Source of the DNA: DATHSY01 sp046729855
GTDB taxonomy: Bacteria > Actinomycetota > UBA4738 > HRBIN12
Assembly: GCA_046729855.1 (NCBI GenBank)
Contig: JBKPHM010000145.1
Coordinates: 1 to 24,911, forward strand
Reading direction: 5' to 3'
Length of the DNA stretch: 24,911 nucleotides
Below the pieces are notes generated by a model. That model was given only the letters and a program-made list of their open reading frames with translations, was not told where the DNA came from and did no database searches. The translations under genes were made by a program, and so were the position numbers. Below are positions 1 to 7,198 of this stretch, piece after piece (position 1 is the stretch's first letter; each line of letters begins with the position of its first letter).

Positions 1-312
1 CACCCGGGGTCCCTCCGAGCCGCTTGAGCTGGGAAGGCGCACCCCGGTCGTGCCGGCATCGCTTCGCCGGGCGGTGGTGGCCAGGGACCGGCGATGCCGG
101 TTCCCCGGCTGCGGTAGGCCGCAGGCCTGGTGCGACTGCCATCACGTCGTTCACTGGGCCGACGGAGGGGAGACCTCGCTTTCGAACCTGGTCCTTCTCT
201 GCCGACCTCACCACCGGATGGTGCACGGGCGGTTCGGGCTCGAGATGGTGGACGGGCGGCCGGTGTTCGGTCGGACGACGGGTCGGTGCTGGAGGACCGG
301 GCGCCGCCGTAG
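1..312 (+). CDS. HNH endonuclease of the DUF222/13E12 family, C-terminal part, frameshifted
   Basis: The gene enters from the left edge, read in the frame starting at base 2. The visible part has the C-terminal HNH nuclease module of the DUF222/13E12 family: the lead-in LELGRRTPVVPASLRRAV, then RDRRCRFPGC, WCDCHHVVHW and NLVLLCRPHHRMVH, which supply the His and Cys residues of the fold. These proteins are abundant in actinobacteria and many are linked to mobile or intein-like contexts; the role here is unknown. The usual C-terminal tail (DGSVLEDRAPP and a stop at 310-312) lies in the +1-shifted frame. One extra C near base 269 would join it to the HNH part as PVFRSDDGSVLEDRAPP. Without it the frame runs on, stop-free, into pdxH. 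This is a recent mutation or a sequence error; it is not a credible fusion. Confidence 0.85.
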
Positions 313-402
313 CGGAGCGACGCCTGAGCTGCCGGGGCGATGTAAGGCACCACTCGATCTCGGCGAAGGTCTGGGACGCGGTCCTACCCGGCAGCCCTGG
401 GG

Positions 403-408
403 TAGTGT
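403..408 (+). promoter_or_regulatory. -10 box of pdxH, probably leaderless
   Basis: TAGTGT lies 10 nt before GTG 419 and 16 nt before GTG 425. It fits the TANNNT boxes found just ahead of several other genes in this window. No convincing -35 hexamer or Shine-Dalgarno sequence was seen. Confidence 0.4.
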
Positions 409-418
409 CCGACGCGAT

Positions 419-1051
419 GTGCCCGTGAGCTTGCCATCGGCGCACGCCGACGAGCCGCTGCTCGAGCGCGACCTGGATCCCGATCCGATCGCGCAGGCCC
501 GTGCATGGATCGCGGACGCGCGCGCGGCCGGGATCCTCTTCCCCGAGGCGATGGCGCTCGCCACCGCCGACGCGCGCGGCCGGCCGGCGATTCGGCACGT
601 TCTGCTGCGCGGCCTGGACGAGCGCGGGTTCGTCTTCTACACGAACTACGAGAGCCACAAGGGACGCCACCTGTCGGAGAACCCGAACGCCGCCCTCGTG
701 TTCCTCTGGCGCGAGCTCGACAGACAGCTCAGCGCGACGGGGATGGTCGAGCGCACCAGCGCGGAGGAATCGGCCGCGTACTTCGCCACCCGTCCCCGCG
801 AGGCGAAGCTCGGAGCGTGGACGTCCCGACAAAGCGAGGTCGTTGCCTCGCGCGAGGCGCTCGACGAGCGGTTCGCCGAGACGGCGGTGCGGTTCGAGGG
901 CCGGGATGTTCCGCTCCCGCCCCACTGGGGCGGCTACCGGCTGACGCCGGAGACGATCGAGTTCTGGAAGGGACGACGGCATCGCCTGCACGATCGGCTG
1001 CGCTACCGCCGGACCGACGAGGGCTGGACGCTCGAACGCCTCTATCCCTGA
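419..1051 (+). CDS. pdxH: Pyridoxamine 5'-phosphate oxidase
   Basis: This FMN-dependent cytosolic enzyme oxidises pyridoxamine or pyridoxine 5'-phosphate to pyridoxal 5'-phosphate, the last step of PLP synthesis and salvage. Family signatures occur in order: FVFYTNYESHKGRHL, the NPNAALVFLW strand, RQLSATGMVER (the RQVR.xG position), AYFATRPREAKLGAWTSRQS, PPHWGGYRLTPETIEFWKG and the C-terminal RLHDRLRYRR. The length, about 210 residues, is normal. The frame stays open upstream into the frameshifted HNH gene, so the start must be chosen. GTG 419 sits 10 nt after a TAGTGT box, and GTG 425 is the alternative. ATG 417 is out of frame. The two genes are about 110 nt apart once the HNH stop at 312 is restored. 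Function is secure, the start less so. Confidence 0.93.
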   Translation: MPVSLPSAHADEPLLERDLDPDPIAQARAWIADARAAGILFPEAMALATADARGRPAIRHVLLRGLDERGFVFYTNYESHKGRHLSENPNAALVFLWRELDRQLSATGMVERTSAEESAAYFATRPREAKLGAWTSRQSEVVASREALDERFAETAVRFEGRDVPLPPHWGGYRLTPETIEFWKGRRHRLHDRLRYRRTDEGWTLERLYP

Positions 1052-1082
1052 CCCGGCGAGATATGGGCGGGGCGATGTGCGG

Positions 1083-1088
1083 TAGAGT
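1083..1088 (+). promoter_or_regulatory. -10 box of the M20 dipeptidase gene, probably leaderless
   Basis: TAGAGT lies 9 nt before ATG 1098, and no Shine-Dalgarno sequence lies between. It is one of the repeated TANNNT-to-start arrangements in this window. Confidence 0.45.
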
Positions 1089-1097
1089 CCGCGCGCC

Positions 1098-2444
1098 ATG
1101 GGCACTCAGGCGATCAGGGACGCGGTCTCGACGGCGATGCCGACAACGGTGGCCGACCTCGAGCGGCTCGTCCGGATCCCGTCGATCGCGTTCCCCGGGT
1201 ACGACGGGACGCCTGTGCGTCGTTCCGCCGAGGCGACGGCCGAGATCCTCGTGTCCGCGGGGCTGCAGGGGGTCCGGCTGATCGAGATGCCCGACGGCGT
1301 CGAGCACCCGGCGGTGTTCGGCGAGCTGCCGGCGCCCGACGGCGCGCCGACGGTGCTCCTCTACGCGCATCACGATGTTCAGCCGGAGGGACCGGTCGAT
1401 CAGTGGGACTCGCCACCGTTCGAGCCCGCGATCCGCGATGGGCGCATGTTCGGCCGCGGCACGTCCGACGACAAGTGCGGCATCGTGATGCACGCCGCAG
1501 CGATCCGGGCGTGGGACGGCCGCCCGCCCGCAGGCGTGAAGGTCCTGATCGAGGGCGAGGAGGAGGCCGGCACCGAGCACCTGCCGTTCCTGATCGAGCA
1601 GCAGCGCGACCTGATCGCCGCCGACCTCGCGGTCGTCGCCGACGCCGGGAACTGGCGGCGCGGCGTTCCGACGCTCACGACGACGCTCCGGGGCGTGGTC
1701 GATTGCCGCGTGGAGGTCCGGGTCCTCGAGAAGGCCGTCCACAGCGGCGGATACGGAGGTCCGATCCCGGACGCCCTCACGTCGCTGTGCCGCCTCCTCG
1801 CCACGCTGCACGACGAGCGCGGAAACGTCGCGGTCGCGGGCATCGCGTCCGGACGATGGGACGGCTTCCAGTACCCGGAGCAGGAGTTCCGCTCCGAGTC
1901 GCGCGTCCTCGACGGCGTGGAGTGGATCGGAGACGGCACGGTCGCCGATCGGCTTTGGGCGAAGCCCGCCGTGTCGGTTCTCGGCATCGACGCACCGGCG
2001 GTGCGCGAGGCGTCCAACCAACTCGTCCCGGTCGCGCGCGCGAAGGTCAGCCTGCGGATCCCGCCGGGACAGGAGGCGGCCGACGCCCTCGAGAAGCTCC
2101 TGCGTCACCTCCGCGCGAATGCGCCGTGGGGTGTTCGCGTGACCGTCGAGCCCGGTGGCGAAGGCGAGCCGTTCGCCCTCGCGACCGACGGCCCGATGTT
2201 CGAAGCGGCCCGGGACGCGATGCGCGAGGCGTGGGACCACGAGACGGTGGAGATGGGAAGCGGTGGCTCGATCCCCCTCGTGCCCATGCTGTCGCGGACG
2301 TTCCCGGGACTGCCGATCCTCATGCTGGGAGCGTCCGACGAGCTGGCGGGCGCCCATTCCGTGAACGAGAGTGTGGCGCTCGACGAGATCGAGCGCGCGG
2401 CCGTCGCCGAGGCCCTGCTGTTCGCGGGGATCGCGAACGGGTAA
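1098..2444 (+). CDS. M20 family metallo-dipeptidase
   Basis: A 448-residue dinuclear zinc hydrolase of the M20/M25/M40 group, dipeptidase branch, probably cytosolic because no signal peptide is seen. Expected metal and catalytic residues are present: His91 and Asp93 in LLYAHHDVQP, Asp124 in GRGTSDDKC, the Glu cluster 154-156 in IEGEEEAG, an Asp in VVADAGNW and a late His in GAHSVNE. The dimerisation (lid) domain lies between, beginning near TTTLRGVVDCRVEV and containing AVHSGGYGG. It probably cleaves dipeptides or acyl-amino acids, but the sequence does not fix the substrate. It starts 46 nt after pdxH with its own TAGAGT box, so it need not be co-transcribed. Confidence 0.92.
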   Translation: MGTQAIRDAVSTAMPTTVADLERLVRIPSIAFPGYDGTPVRRSAEATAEILVSAGLQGVRLIEMPDGVEHPAVFGELPAPDGAPTVLLYAHHDVQPEGPVDQWDSPPFEPAIRDGRMFGRGTSDDKCGIVMHAAAIRAWDGRPPAGVKVLIEGEEEAGTEHLPFLIEQQRDLIAADLAVVADAGNWRRGVPTLTTTLRGVVDCRVEVRVLEKAVHSGGYGGPIPDALTSLCRLLATLHDERGNVAVAGIASGRWDGFQYPEQEFRSESRVLDGVEWIGDGTVADRLWAKPAVSVLGIDAPAVREASNQLVPVARAKVSLRIPPGQEAADALEKLLRHLRANAPWGVRVTVEPGGEGEPFALATDGPMFEAARDAMREAWDHETVEMGSGGSIPLVPMLSRTFPGLPILMLGASDELAGAHSVNESVALDEIERAAVAEALLFAGIANG

Positions 2445-2461
2445 GAGAACTCGTCCCCTGC

Positions 2462-2467
2462 TACGGT
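2462..2467 (+). promoter_or_regulatory. -10 box of bpa, probably leaderless
   Basis: TACGGT lies 7 nt before GTG 2475 (10 nt before ATG 2478). The 7 nt between are G-rich (TGGGAGG), so a Shine-Dalgarno role abutting the start cannot be excluded, but the spacing to the codon is too short for one. Confidence 0.4.
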
Positions 2468-2474
2468 TGGGAGG

Positions 2475-2951
2475 GTGATGGATCGCGAACCCCAGCTGGA
2501 GGTCCCCAAGTCGTCGGACCAGGGGGACGGACAGCCGCAGGAGGCCATCACCCAGCCCGCCAAGCTTCTGCGGATCGCGAGCATGGTCCGCGAGCTGCTG
2601 GAGGAGACCCGCCAGGCGTCGATCGACGAGCCCGGACGGATCCGCCTTCGCGAGATCTACCAGCGGAGCGTTGAGGAGCTGCGCGAGGTGCTGTCTTCCG
2701 ACCTCCAGGAGGAGCTGGCGATGCTGGCGCCGCCGATGGAGGGCGTCCCTACCGAAGCGGAGATCCGTGTCGCGCAGGCGCAGCTGGTCGGCTGGCTCGA
2801 GGGCCTGTTCCATGGGATCCAGGCCGCCCTGTTCGCGCAGCAGGCCGCGGCCCGGGCGCAATTCGAGGAGCTCCGTCGCCGCGGGCTCCCAGGAGGAGGC
2901 GGACCCCAGTCTTCGCAGGGGCCGCAGCAGGGCCCCGGCCAGTACCTGTGA
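2475..2951 (+). CDS. bpa: Bacterial proteasome activator (Bpa/PafE, DUF2587)
   Basis: Bpa is an ATP-independent ring-shaped activator that docks on the 20S proteasome and feeds it unfolded proteins. The core is helical and rich in Arg, Glu and Leu (about residues 28-140), with LRIASMVRELLEE, RLREIYQRSVEELREVL and a Gln/Ala-rich last helix. A Gly/Gln-rich flexible tail follows, ending exactly in GQYL. In Mycobacterium tuberculosis Bpa that C-terminal motif inserts into the proteasome alpha-ring pockets. The 158-residue length is close to known Bpa. GTG 2475 and ATG 2478 are adjacent possible starts. Bpa implies that the genome encodes a 20S proteasome elsewhere and supports an actinobacterial origin. 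Its stop is 4 nt from the convergent potC stop. Confidence 0.93.
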   Translation: MMDREPQLEVPKSSDQGDGQPQEAITQPAKLLRIASMVRELLEETRQASIDEPGRIRLREIYQRSVEELREVLSSDLQEELAMLAPPMEGVPTEAEIRVAQAQLVGWLEGLFHGIQAALFAQQAAARAQFEELRRRGLPGGGGPQSSQGPQQGPGQYL

Positions 2952-2952
2952 T

Positions 2953-2962
2953 CCGCTAGCGG
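2953..2962. other. 10-bp palindrome at the bpa/potC convergent junction
   Basis: CCGCTAGCGG is perfectly self-complementary and contains the potC stop (CTA on + reads TAG on -). It begins 2 nt after the bpa stop. There is no loop or T-tract, so it is a weak terminator candidate at best. Confidence 0.4.
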
Positions 2963-3795
2963 CCGGTCGCGCCGCCCGCCGCGATCGATCCGGCGACGCT
3001 CTCGGTCCCGGCCTCGGTGAGCCGCTGAGCCAGGTACACCGGGACGATCGACACAAGCATCAACACCAGCGCCACGGCGTTCGCGGCGGGCTGCTCGCGT
3101 GGGGTCCGGATGTGGTTGTAGATCCAGATCGGGAGCGTGAGCTTCGTGCCCGCGGTGAAGTTCGTGACGACGATCTCGTCGAACGACAGGCCGAACGCAA
3201 GCAGCGCACCGGCGACGAGGGCAGTGCTGATCGCCGGCAGCGTGACGAACCGGAACGTCCGCCACCCCTCCGCGCCGAGGTCCATCGATGCCTCGACAAG
3301 CGACGTCGGCGTGCGCCGCAGGCGGGCGACCACGTTGTTGAACACGACGACAACGCAGAACGTCGCGTGGCCGACGATGATCGTCCAGATCGAGAAACGG
3401 ATCCCGAAGATCTCGTGACCGACGTTGATCGCGGACGACAACGTGATCGCGGTGACGATCCCGGGGAGCGCGATCGGCAACACCAGAGCGAACGAGACGG
3501 TATCGCGCCCGAAGAACCGGAACCGATGCACCGCGAACGCCGCGAGCGACCCGAGGACGAGTGCGACCAGCGTGGCGCCGACAGCCGCCTGGACCGACCC
3601 GGCGATCGCCGGACCGAGATCCGGGTCGTTCCAGGCGACCCGGAACCACCGCAGCGTCCACAGATCCGGCGGCCATGCGCGCGCGAAGCTCCTGTTGAAC
3701 GCATAGAGCGCGAGGATCACGAGCGGGACGTACAGGAAGAGCAACGTGATGGCCGTCCCGGCCCTGATCAGCACGCGCGCGAGCCTGCTCTCCAC
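2956..3795 (-). CDS. potC: Polyamine-type ABC transporter permease, PotC-like
   Basis: One of two inner-membrane permeases of a PotABCD-type importer. The 279-residue protein has about six transmembrane segments, starting with ITLLFLYVPLVILALYAFN. It carries the cytoplasmic EAA loop near residues 165-185 (EASMDLGAEGWRTFRFVTLP), which couples to the ATPase. GTG 3795 is 8 nt after the potB stop, and this start gives the short cytoplasmic N-terminus usual for PotC. It is the last gene of the potA-potD-potB-potC set. The family imports spermidine or putrescine, but related systems take other small cationic or organic solutes, so the substrate is inferred from the family alone. Confidence 0.9.
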   Translation of the reverse strand: MESRLARVLIRAGTAITLLFLYVPLVILALYAFNRSFARAWPPDLWTLRWFRVAWNDPDLGPAIAGSVQAAVGATLVALVLGSLAAFAVHRFRFFGRDTVSFALVLPIALPGIVTAITLSSAINVGHEIFGIRFSIWTIIVGHATFCVVVVFNNVVARLRRTPTSLVEASMDLGAEGWRTFRFVTLPAISTALVAGALLAFGLSFDEIVVTNFTAGTKLTLPIWIYNHIRTPREQPAANAVALVLMLVSIVPVYLAQRLTEAGTESVAGSIAAGGATGR

Positions 3796-3803
3796 GGCCG
3801 CCC

Positions 3804-4706
3804 CTAAAGGGCCTCGAACGCGCCGAGCCTTCGCGCGATCGTGAGGTAGATCGCCATGATCACGATCGGCACGACCGCGAAGGCGGCGGCGAGCGGCAGG
3901 TTGTTCGCCGTCCCGACGTAGTTGTAGATCGCATTGCCGATGAAGAACCCGTTGCCCACCGTGATCGGCGTGATGTAGTCGCCGAGCGTGAGCGAGAACG
4001 TGAAGATTGAGGCCGCGACGAGGCCGGGCAGCACCAACGGCACGATGACACGTCGGAACGTGACCCATCCGCGGGCGCCGAGATCGTTCGAGGCCTCCAG
4101 CAGCGCGTCCGGTACCCGCTCGAACGCCGCGTACACCGGCAGGATCGCGAACGGCAGCCACAGGTAGCAGAACGTCAGCCAGACGGCCCAGTTGCTGAAC
4201 GCGAGGCTCGTCTGGATGCCGATCGCCGACAGCAGTGATTCGAGCGGTCCCCCACCGGCGGTCACGATCTTCCACGAGAACATCCGCACGAGGTAGTTCG
4301 ACCAGAGCGGCAGGACCACCGCGAGGGTCAGGATCGCGCGCATCCTGCGCGAGGCCATGCGTCCCATGTAGTAGCCGATCGGGACGGCCAGGATGAGATC
4401 CGTGATCGTCACGGCCGTCGCCATGCCGGCGGTGCGCAGGACGATCGTCCTGTACACCGAGTCGCGGATCAACGTCTGGTAGTTCGTGAACCCCCACACG
4501 TGCTCGATCTGCGACGTCAGGACGTTCAGACGCCAGAACGACGTCGCGAGCAGGAGCACCAGCGCGACCAGGTAGACGACGACGAGCCACCCGAGCGGCG
4601 GCCCGAGCATCAGCGCGAGCTTCAGACCGCGATGCCGGTAGAGCGCCGCCGACAGCCGGCGCCGGGCGCCCTGCGGGCGCGTCGCCGGAACGCCGAGGTC
4701 GCTCAT
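3804..4706 (-). CDS. potB: Polyamine-type ABC transporter permease, PotB-like
   Basis: The partner permease of PotC, 300 residues with about six membrane spans beginning at MLGPPLGWLVVVYLVALVLL. The EAA loop near residues 200-220 reads EASNDLGARGWVTFRRVIVP, followed by the family's SLTLGDYITPITVG segment. The start ATG 4706 (MSDLGVP) is preceded by G-rich sequence from a strong hairpin in the potD-potB gap. The long stop-free stretch further upstream is potD read out of frame. It is translated just ahead of potC with an 8-nt gap. Confidence 0.9.
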   Translation of the reverse strand: MSDLGVPATRPQGARRRLSAALYRHRGLKLALMLGPPLGWLVVVYLVALVLLLATSFWRLNVLTSQIEHVWGFTNYQTLIRDSVYRTIVLRTAGMATAVTITDLILAVPIGYYMGRMASRRMRAILTLAVVLPLWSNYLVRMFSWKIVTAGGGPLESLLSAIGIQTSLAFSNWAVWLTFCYLWLPFAILPVYAAFERVPDALLEASNDLGARGWVTFRRVIVPLVLPGLVAASIFTFSLTLGDYITPITVGNGFFIGNAIYNYVGTANNLPLAAAFAVVPIVIMAIYLTIARRLGAFEAL

Positions 4707-4712
4707 GCGGGG

Positions 4713-4741
4713 CGGAGGGGGCCCGTGTCGGGCCCCCTCCG
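4713..4741. promoter_or_regulatory. Strong hairpin between potD and potB
   Basis: A perfect 13-bp stem with a 3-nt loop fills most of the 49-nt gap between the potD stop (4756) and the potB start (4706). The arms are 4713-4725 and 4729-4741 with TGT between them. In the direction of transcription (-) no T-run follows, so it is not a normal intrinsic terminator. Similar hairpins after binding-protein genes of ABC operons protect the upstream mRNA and keep the binding protein more abundant than the permeases; that role here is inference. Confidence 0.7.
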
Positions 4742-4755
4742 ACGGTGCGGCCGGG

Positions 4756-5979
4756 CTAGCCGGCGCCCCGGATCTCCGTCCACGCCGTCGTCCACGCGGA
4801 ATAGTCCACGCACGTCTGCCCTCGATCGTCGCCGCAGTCGGGCAACGGCGTCTTCCACAGGTAGATGCTCGCGAGGTAGTCGTCCTCGCCGCAATGGTAG
4901 ACGGGGTAGATCTCGTCGGCGACGTCCTCGCCGTACGCGTCGGCAAGGTCGGACTGCAGCCGCTCGCAGGCGGTCGTCACCGACGGGGTGGCGCCGAACG
5001 CCACGGCCGTGAACGACTGCACTTCGTCACGGAGCGTGTACGCCATCCACTTCATCATGCAGTTGGGGTGCGGCGCGTTCGACGACATCATCCACGTGTC
5101 GGCCCAGCCGGTGACGCCCTCGCTCGGCGTCGTCGACTCGACCGGGACCTTGCCGTCGGACAGGATGAGGTTCTGGTTCACCGGCCACGCCGTCCCCACG
5201 ACCATGTCGCCGGATTCGAACCCGTCGATCTCATCGGTGTAGAGCGCCCAGTGCTTGCTGATCAGCTCCGACTGCTGCTTCAACAGCTCGATCGCGGCGT
5301 CGAACTGCTCCTGGGTCAGCTCGTACGGATCCGTGATGCCGAGGTCGGGCTGGTGCGCTTTCAGGTACATCGCGGCGTCCGCGATGTAGATCGGGCTGTC
5401 GTACGCCGTGACCTTCCCCGCGTATGGGGAGTCGGCCTCGAACGCGACGTCCCAGCTGGTCGGTGCTGGGTCGACGACGTCCGGGTTGTACATCAGGACG
5501 TTCGGACCCCATTCGTACGGGACGCCGTAGTGCACGTCGTCGACCGTGTTGTGCGACGGAGCCTGGAGGGACGGCATCACGTTCTCGTAGCCGGGGAACG
5601 AGTCGACGTCCACGGCCGCGACGTCGCCGCCCGCGATCAGGCGCAGCGTGGCGTCCCCCGAGGCGGAGACGCCGTCGTAGGCCGTCCCGCCCTGCTGACG
5701 CATCAGGTTGACCATCTCATCCGACGTGTTGCCGTACTTGACGTCAACCTCGCAGCCGGTCTCCTCTTCGAAGGGCTTCACGATGCCCTTCTCCGTGTAG
5801 TACGGCCACGCGATCAGGCTGAGCGCGCCCTCGCCTTCGGCGTTCTCGTCGTAGCTGAAGACCTGCGTCTCGCCGCCTCCGTCGCCGCCTCCCCCGCTCG
5901 GGCCCTCGTCCTCACCGCATGCCGCGGCGACGAGCATCAGCACGCCAAGGACGACGAGCACCCCCCGAGGCTTCCTCAT
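4756..5979 (-). CDS. potD: Polyamine-type ABC transporter substrate-binding lipoprotein, PotD-like
   Basis: The extracytoplasmic receptor of the importer, 407 residues. A short basic N-terminus and hydrophobic stretch end in LVAAAC, so Cys21 should be lipidated and anchor the protein outside the membrane. A Gly/Asp-rich linker follows, then the two-lobed PotD/PotF fold (SLIAWPYYTEKGIVKPFEEE, YDGVSASGDATLRLIAGGD, GVPYEWGPNVLMYNPDVV). The start ATG 5979 has a strong Shine-Dalgarno (GGGGGAGGT) and overlaps the potA stop as ATGA, showing translational coupling. Six cysteines occur after the lipid Cys, in contexts GCEV, NCMM, TACER, YHCGE, PDCGD and QTCVD. They may form disulfides outside the cell and are not typical of PotD. 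The exact ligand cannot be read from the sequence. Confidence 0.9.
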   Translation of the reverse strand: MRKPRGVLVVLGVLMLVAAACGEDEGPSGGGGDGGGETQVFSYDENAEGEGALSLIAWPYYTEKGIVKPFEEETGCEVDVKYGNTSDEMVNLMRQQGGTAYDGVSASGDATLRLIAGGDVAAVDVDSFPGYENVMPSLQAPSHNTVDDVHYGVPYEWGPNVLMYNPDVVDPAPTSWDVAFEADSPYAGKVTAYDSPIYIADAAMYLKAHQPDLGITDPYELTQEQFDAAIELLKQQSELISKHWALYTDEIDGFESGDMVVGTAWPVNQNLILSDGKVPVESTTPSEGVTGWADTWMMSSNAPHPNCMMKWMAYTLRDEVQSFTAVAFGATPSVTTACERLQSDLADAYGEDVADEIYPVYHCGEDDYLASIYLWKTPLPDCGDDRGQTCVDYSAWTTAWTEIRGAG

Positions 5980-7103
5980 ACCTCCCCCTCCTTCGGGCCG
6001 TCCGACCCATCCGATGGTCCCGAGCCCTCTCGCGATCCGGTCTCGACCGGGCGGTTGTTGTGCTTGCTCCAGATCAGCCGGACCGGCCGACCCTTGACCT
6101 GAAGCGCCTCCATCGACGACGTCGCGAGGTTCTGCTGGAAGACCACGAGCTCGCCGCCGACGTCGAGCGAGACGATGTACTTCGTGAGCGCGCCGATGTA
6201 CGCGACGTCGCGGACGTGGCCGGACGCCATGCACTCCCCGGGTCCCGGCGCCTCGCCCGGCGGGGCCATCCGCATCTTCTCGGGCCGAATCGTAATCGGG
6301 TCGGCGGAGCCGGTGATCGCGCGGGCGGGATCGCCCGTGAGCAGGTTCGACGTGCCGACGAACCCCGCGACGAACCCAGTGGCGGGCCGCTCGTACACAT
6401 CGGCGGGGGAGCCGACCTGCTCGATCCTGCCCAGGCTGAAGACCGCGAGGCGGTCGCTCATCGTGAGCGCCTCCTCTTGGTCGTGCGTCACGTAGAGGAA
6501 CGTGAGCCCGACCTCCCGCTGGATCTGCTTCAGCTCGATCTGCATCTCCTGGCGGAGCTTGAGATCGAGGGCGCCGAGCGGCTCGTCCAGCAGCAGGACC
6601 TTCGGGCGGTTCACCAGCGCTCTGGCGAGGGCCACGCGCTGCCGCTGGCCGCCGGACAGCTGCCACGGCTTGCGGCGACCGAACCCCTCCAGCCGGACCA
6701 TGGCGAGGGCGACGTCGGCACGCCTGCGCCGTTCGTCCGTCGGAACCTTCTTCACGCGCAGGCCGTACTCGACGTTCTCCTGGACGGACATGTGCGGGAA
6801 CAGGGCGTAGTCCTGGAACACGGTGTTCACGTCACGGTCGTACGGCGGGACCTGCGTGACGTCGCGGCCGCCGAGCCAGATCCGGCCCTCCGTGGGCGCC
6901 TCGAAGCCCGCGATCATCCTCAGGCAGGTCGTCTTGCCGGACCCCGACGGCCCCAGCAACGAGAAGAACTCGCCCTCGGCGATGTCCAGGTCCACCCCGT
7001 CGACGGCGACCACGTCTCCGAACCGCTTTCGCACGCGATCGAGACGAACCGCCACCCCGCCGGCGCGCTCGGCGTGGACGCCGTCGACCCTTCTCTCCGT
7101 CAC
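5976..7103 (-). CDS. potA: Polyamine-type ABC transporter ATP-binding protein, PotA-like
   Basis: The ATPase that powers the importer, 375 residues. Motifs are complete: Walker A GPSGSGKT (51-58), Q-loop Gln97 in VFQDYALFPH, signature LSGGQ (149-153), Walker B VLLLDEP (169-175), D-loop and switch His in VTHDQEEA. A C-terminal TOBE-type regulatory domain follows (ITIRPEKMRM to VRLIWSKHNNRP), and then a Ser/Gly/Asp-rich tail. GTG 7103 is the furthest start that keeps the N-terminal extension. A GTG about 50 nt further in would start just before the ABC domain and is possible. It is the first gene of the four-gene set, and its TGA overlaps the potD ATG. Confidence 0.92.
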   Translation of the reverse strand: MTERRVDGVHAERAGGVAVRLDRVRKRFGDVVAVDGVDLDIAEGEFFSLLGPSGSGKTTCLRMIAGFEAPTEGRIWLGGRDVTQVPPYDRDVNTVFQDYALFPHMSVQENVEYGLRVKKVPTDERRRRADVALAMVRLEGFGRRKPWQLSGGQRQRVALARALVNRPKVLLLDEPLGALDLKLRQEMQIELKQIQREVGLTFLYVTHDQEEALTMSDRLAVFSLGRIEQVGSPADVYERPATGFVAGFVGTSNLLTGDPARAITGSADPITIRPEKMRMAPPGEAPGPGECMASGHVRDVAYIGALTKYIVSLDVGGELVVFQQNLATSSMEALQVKGRPVRLIWSKHNNRPVETGSREGSGPSDGSDGPKEGEV

Positions 7104-7198
7104 CTCGCGCAGCGTGGACCTCCACCTCGCTCAGGGATGGGCGCCATCTTGAGGCCGAACCCGCCGGCGGGCAAGGCAGCCGCGGCGGGCCGGGGCCG

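Noticed and set aside
729..3056. A 775-codon open frame on the - strand
   Set aside because: It is antisense to pdxH, the M20 dipeptidase and bpa, all with clear family motifs. Its product is Arg/Asp/His-rich low complexity, typical of GC-rich shadow frames.
4713..4741. The potD/potB hairpin as an intrinsic terminator
   Set aside because: No T-run follows on either strand, and potB and potC downstream need to be transcribed.
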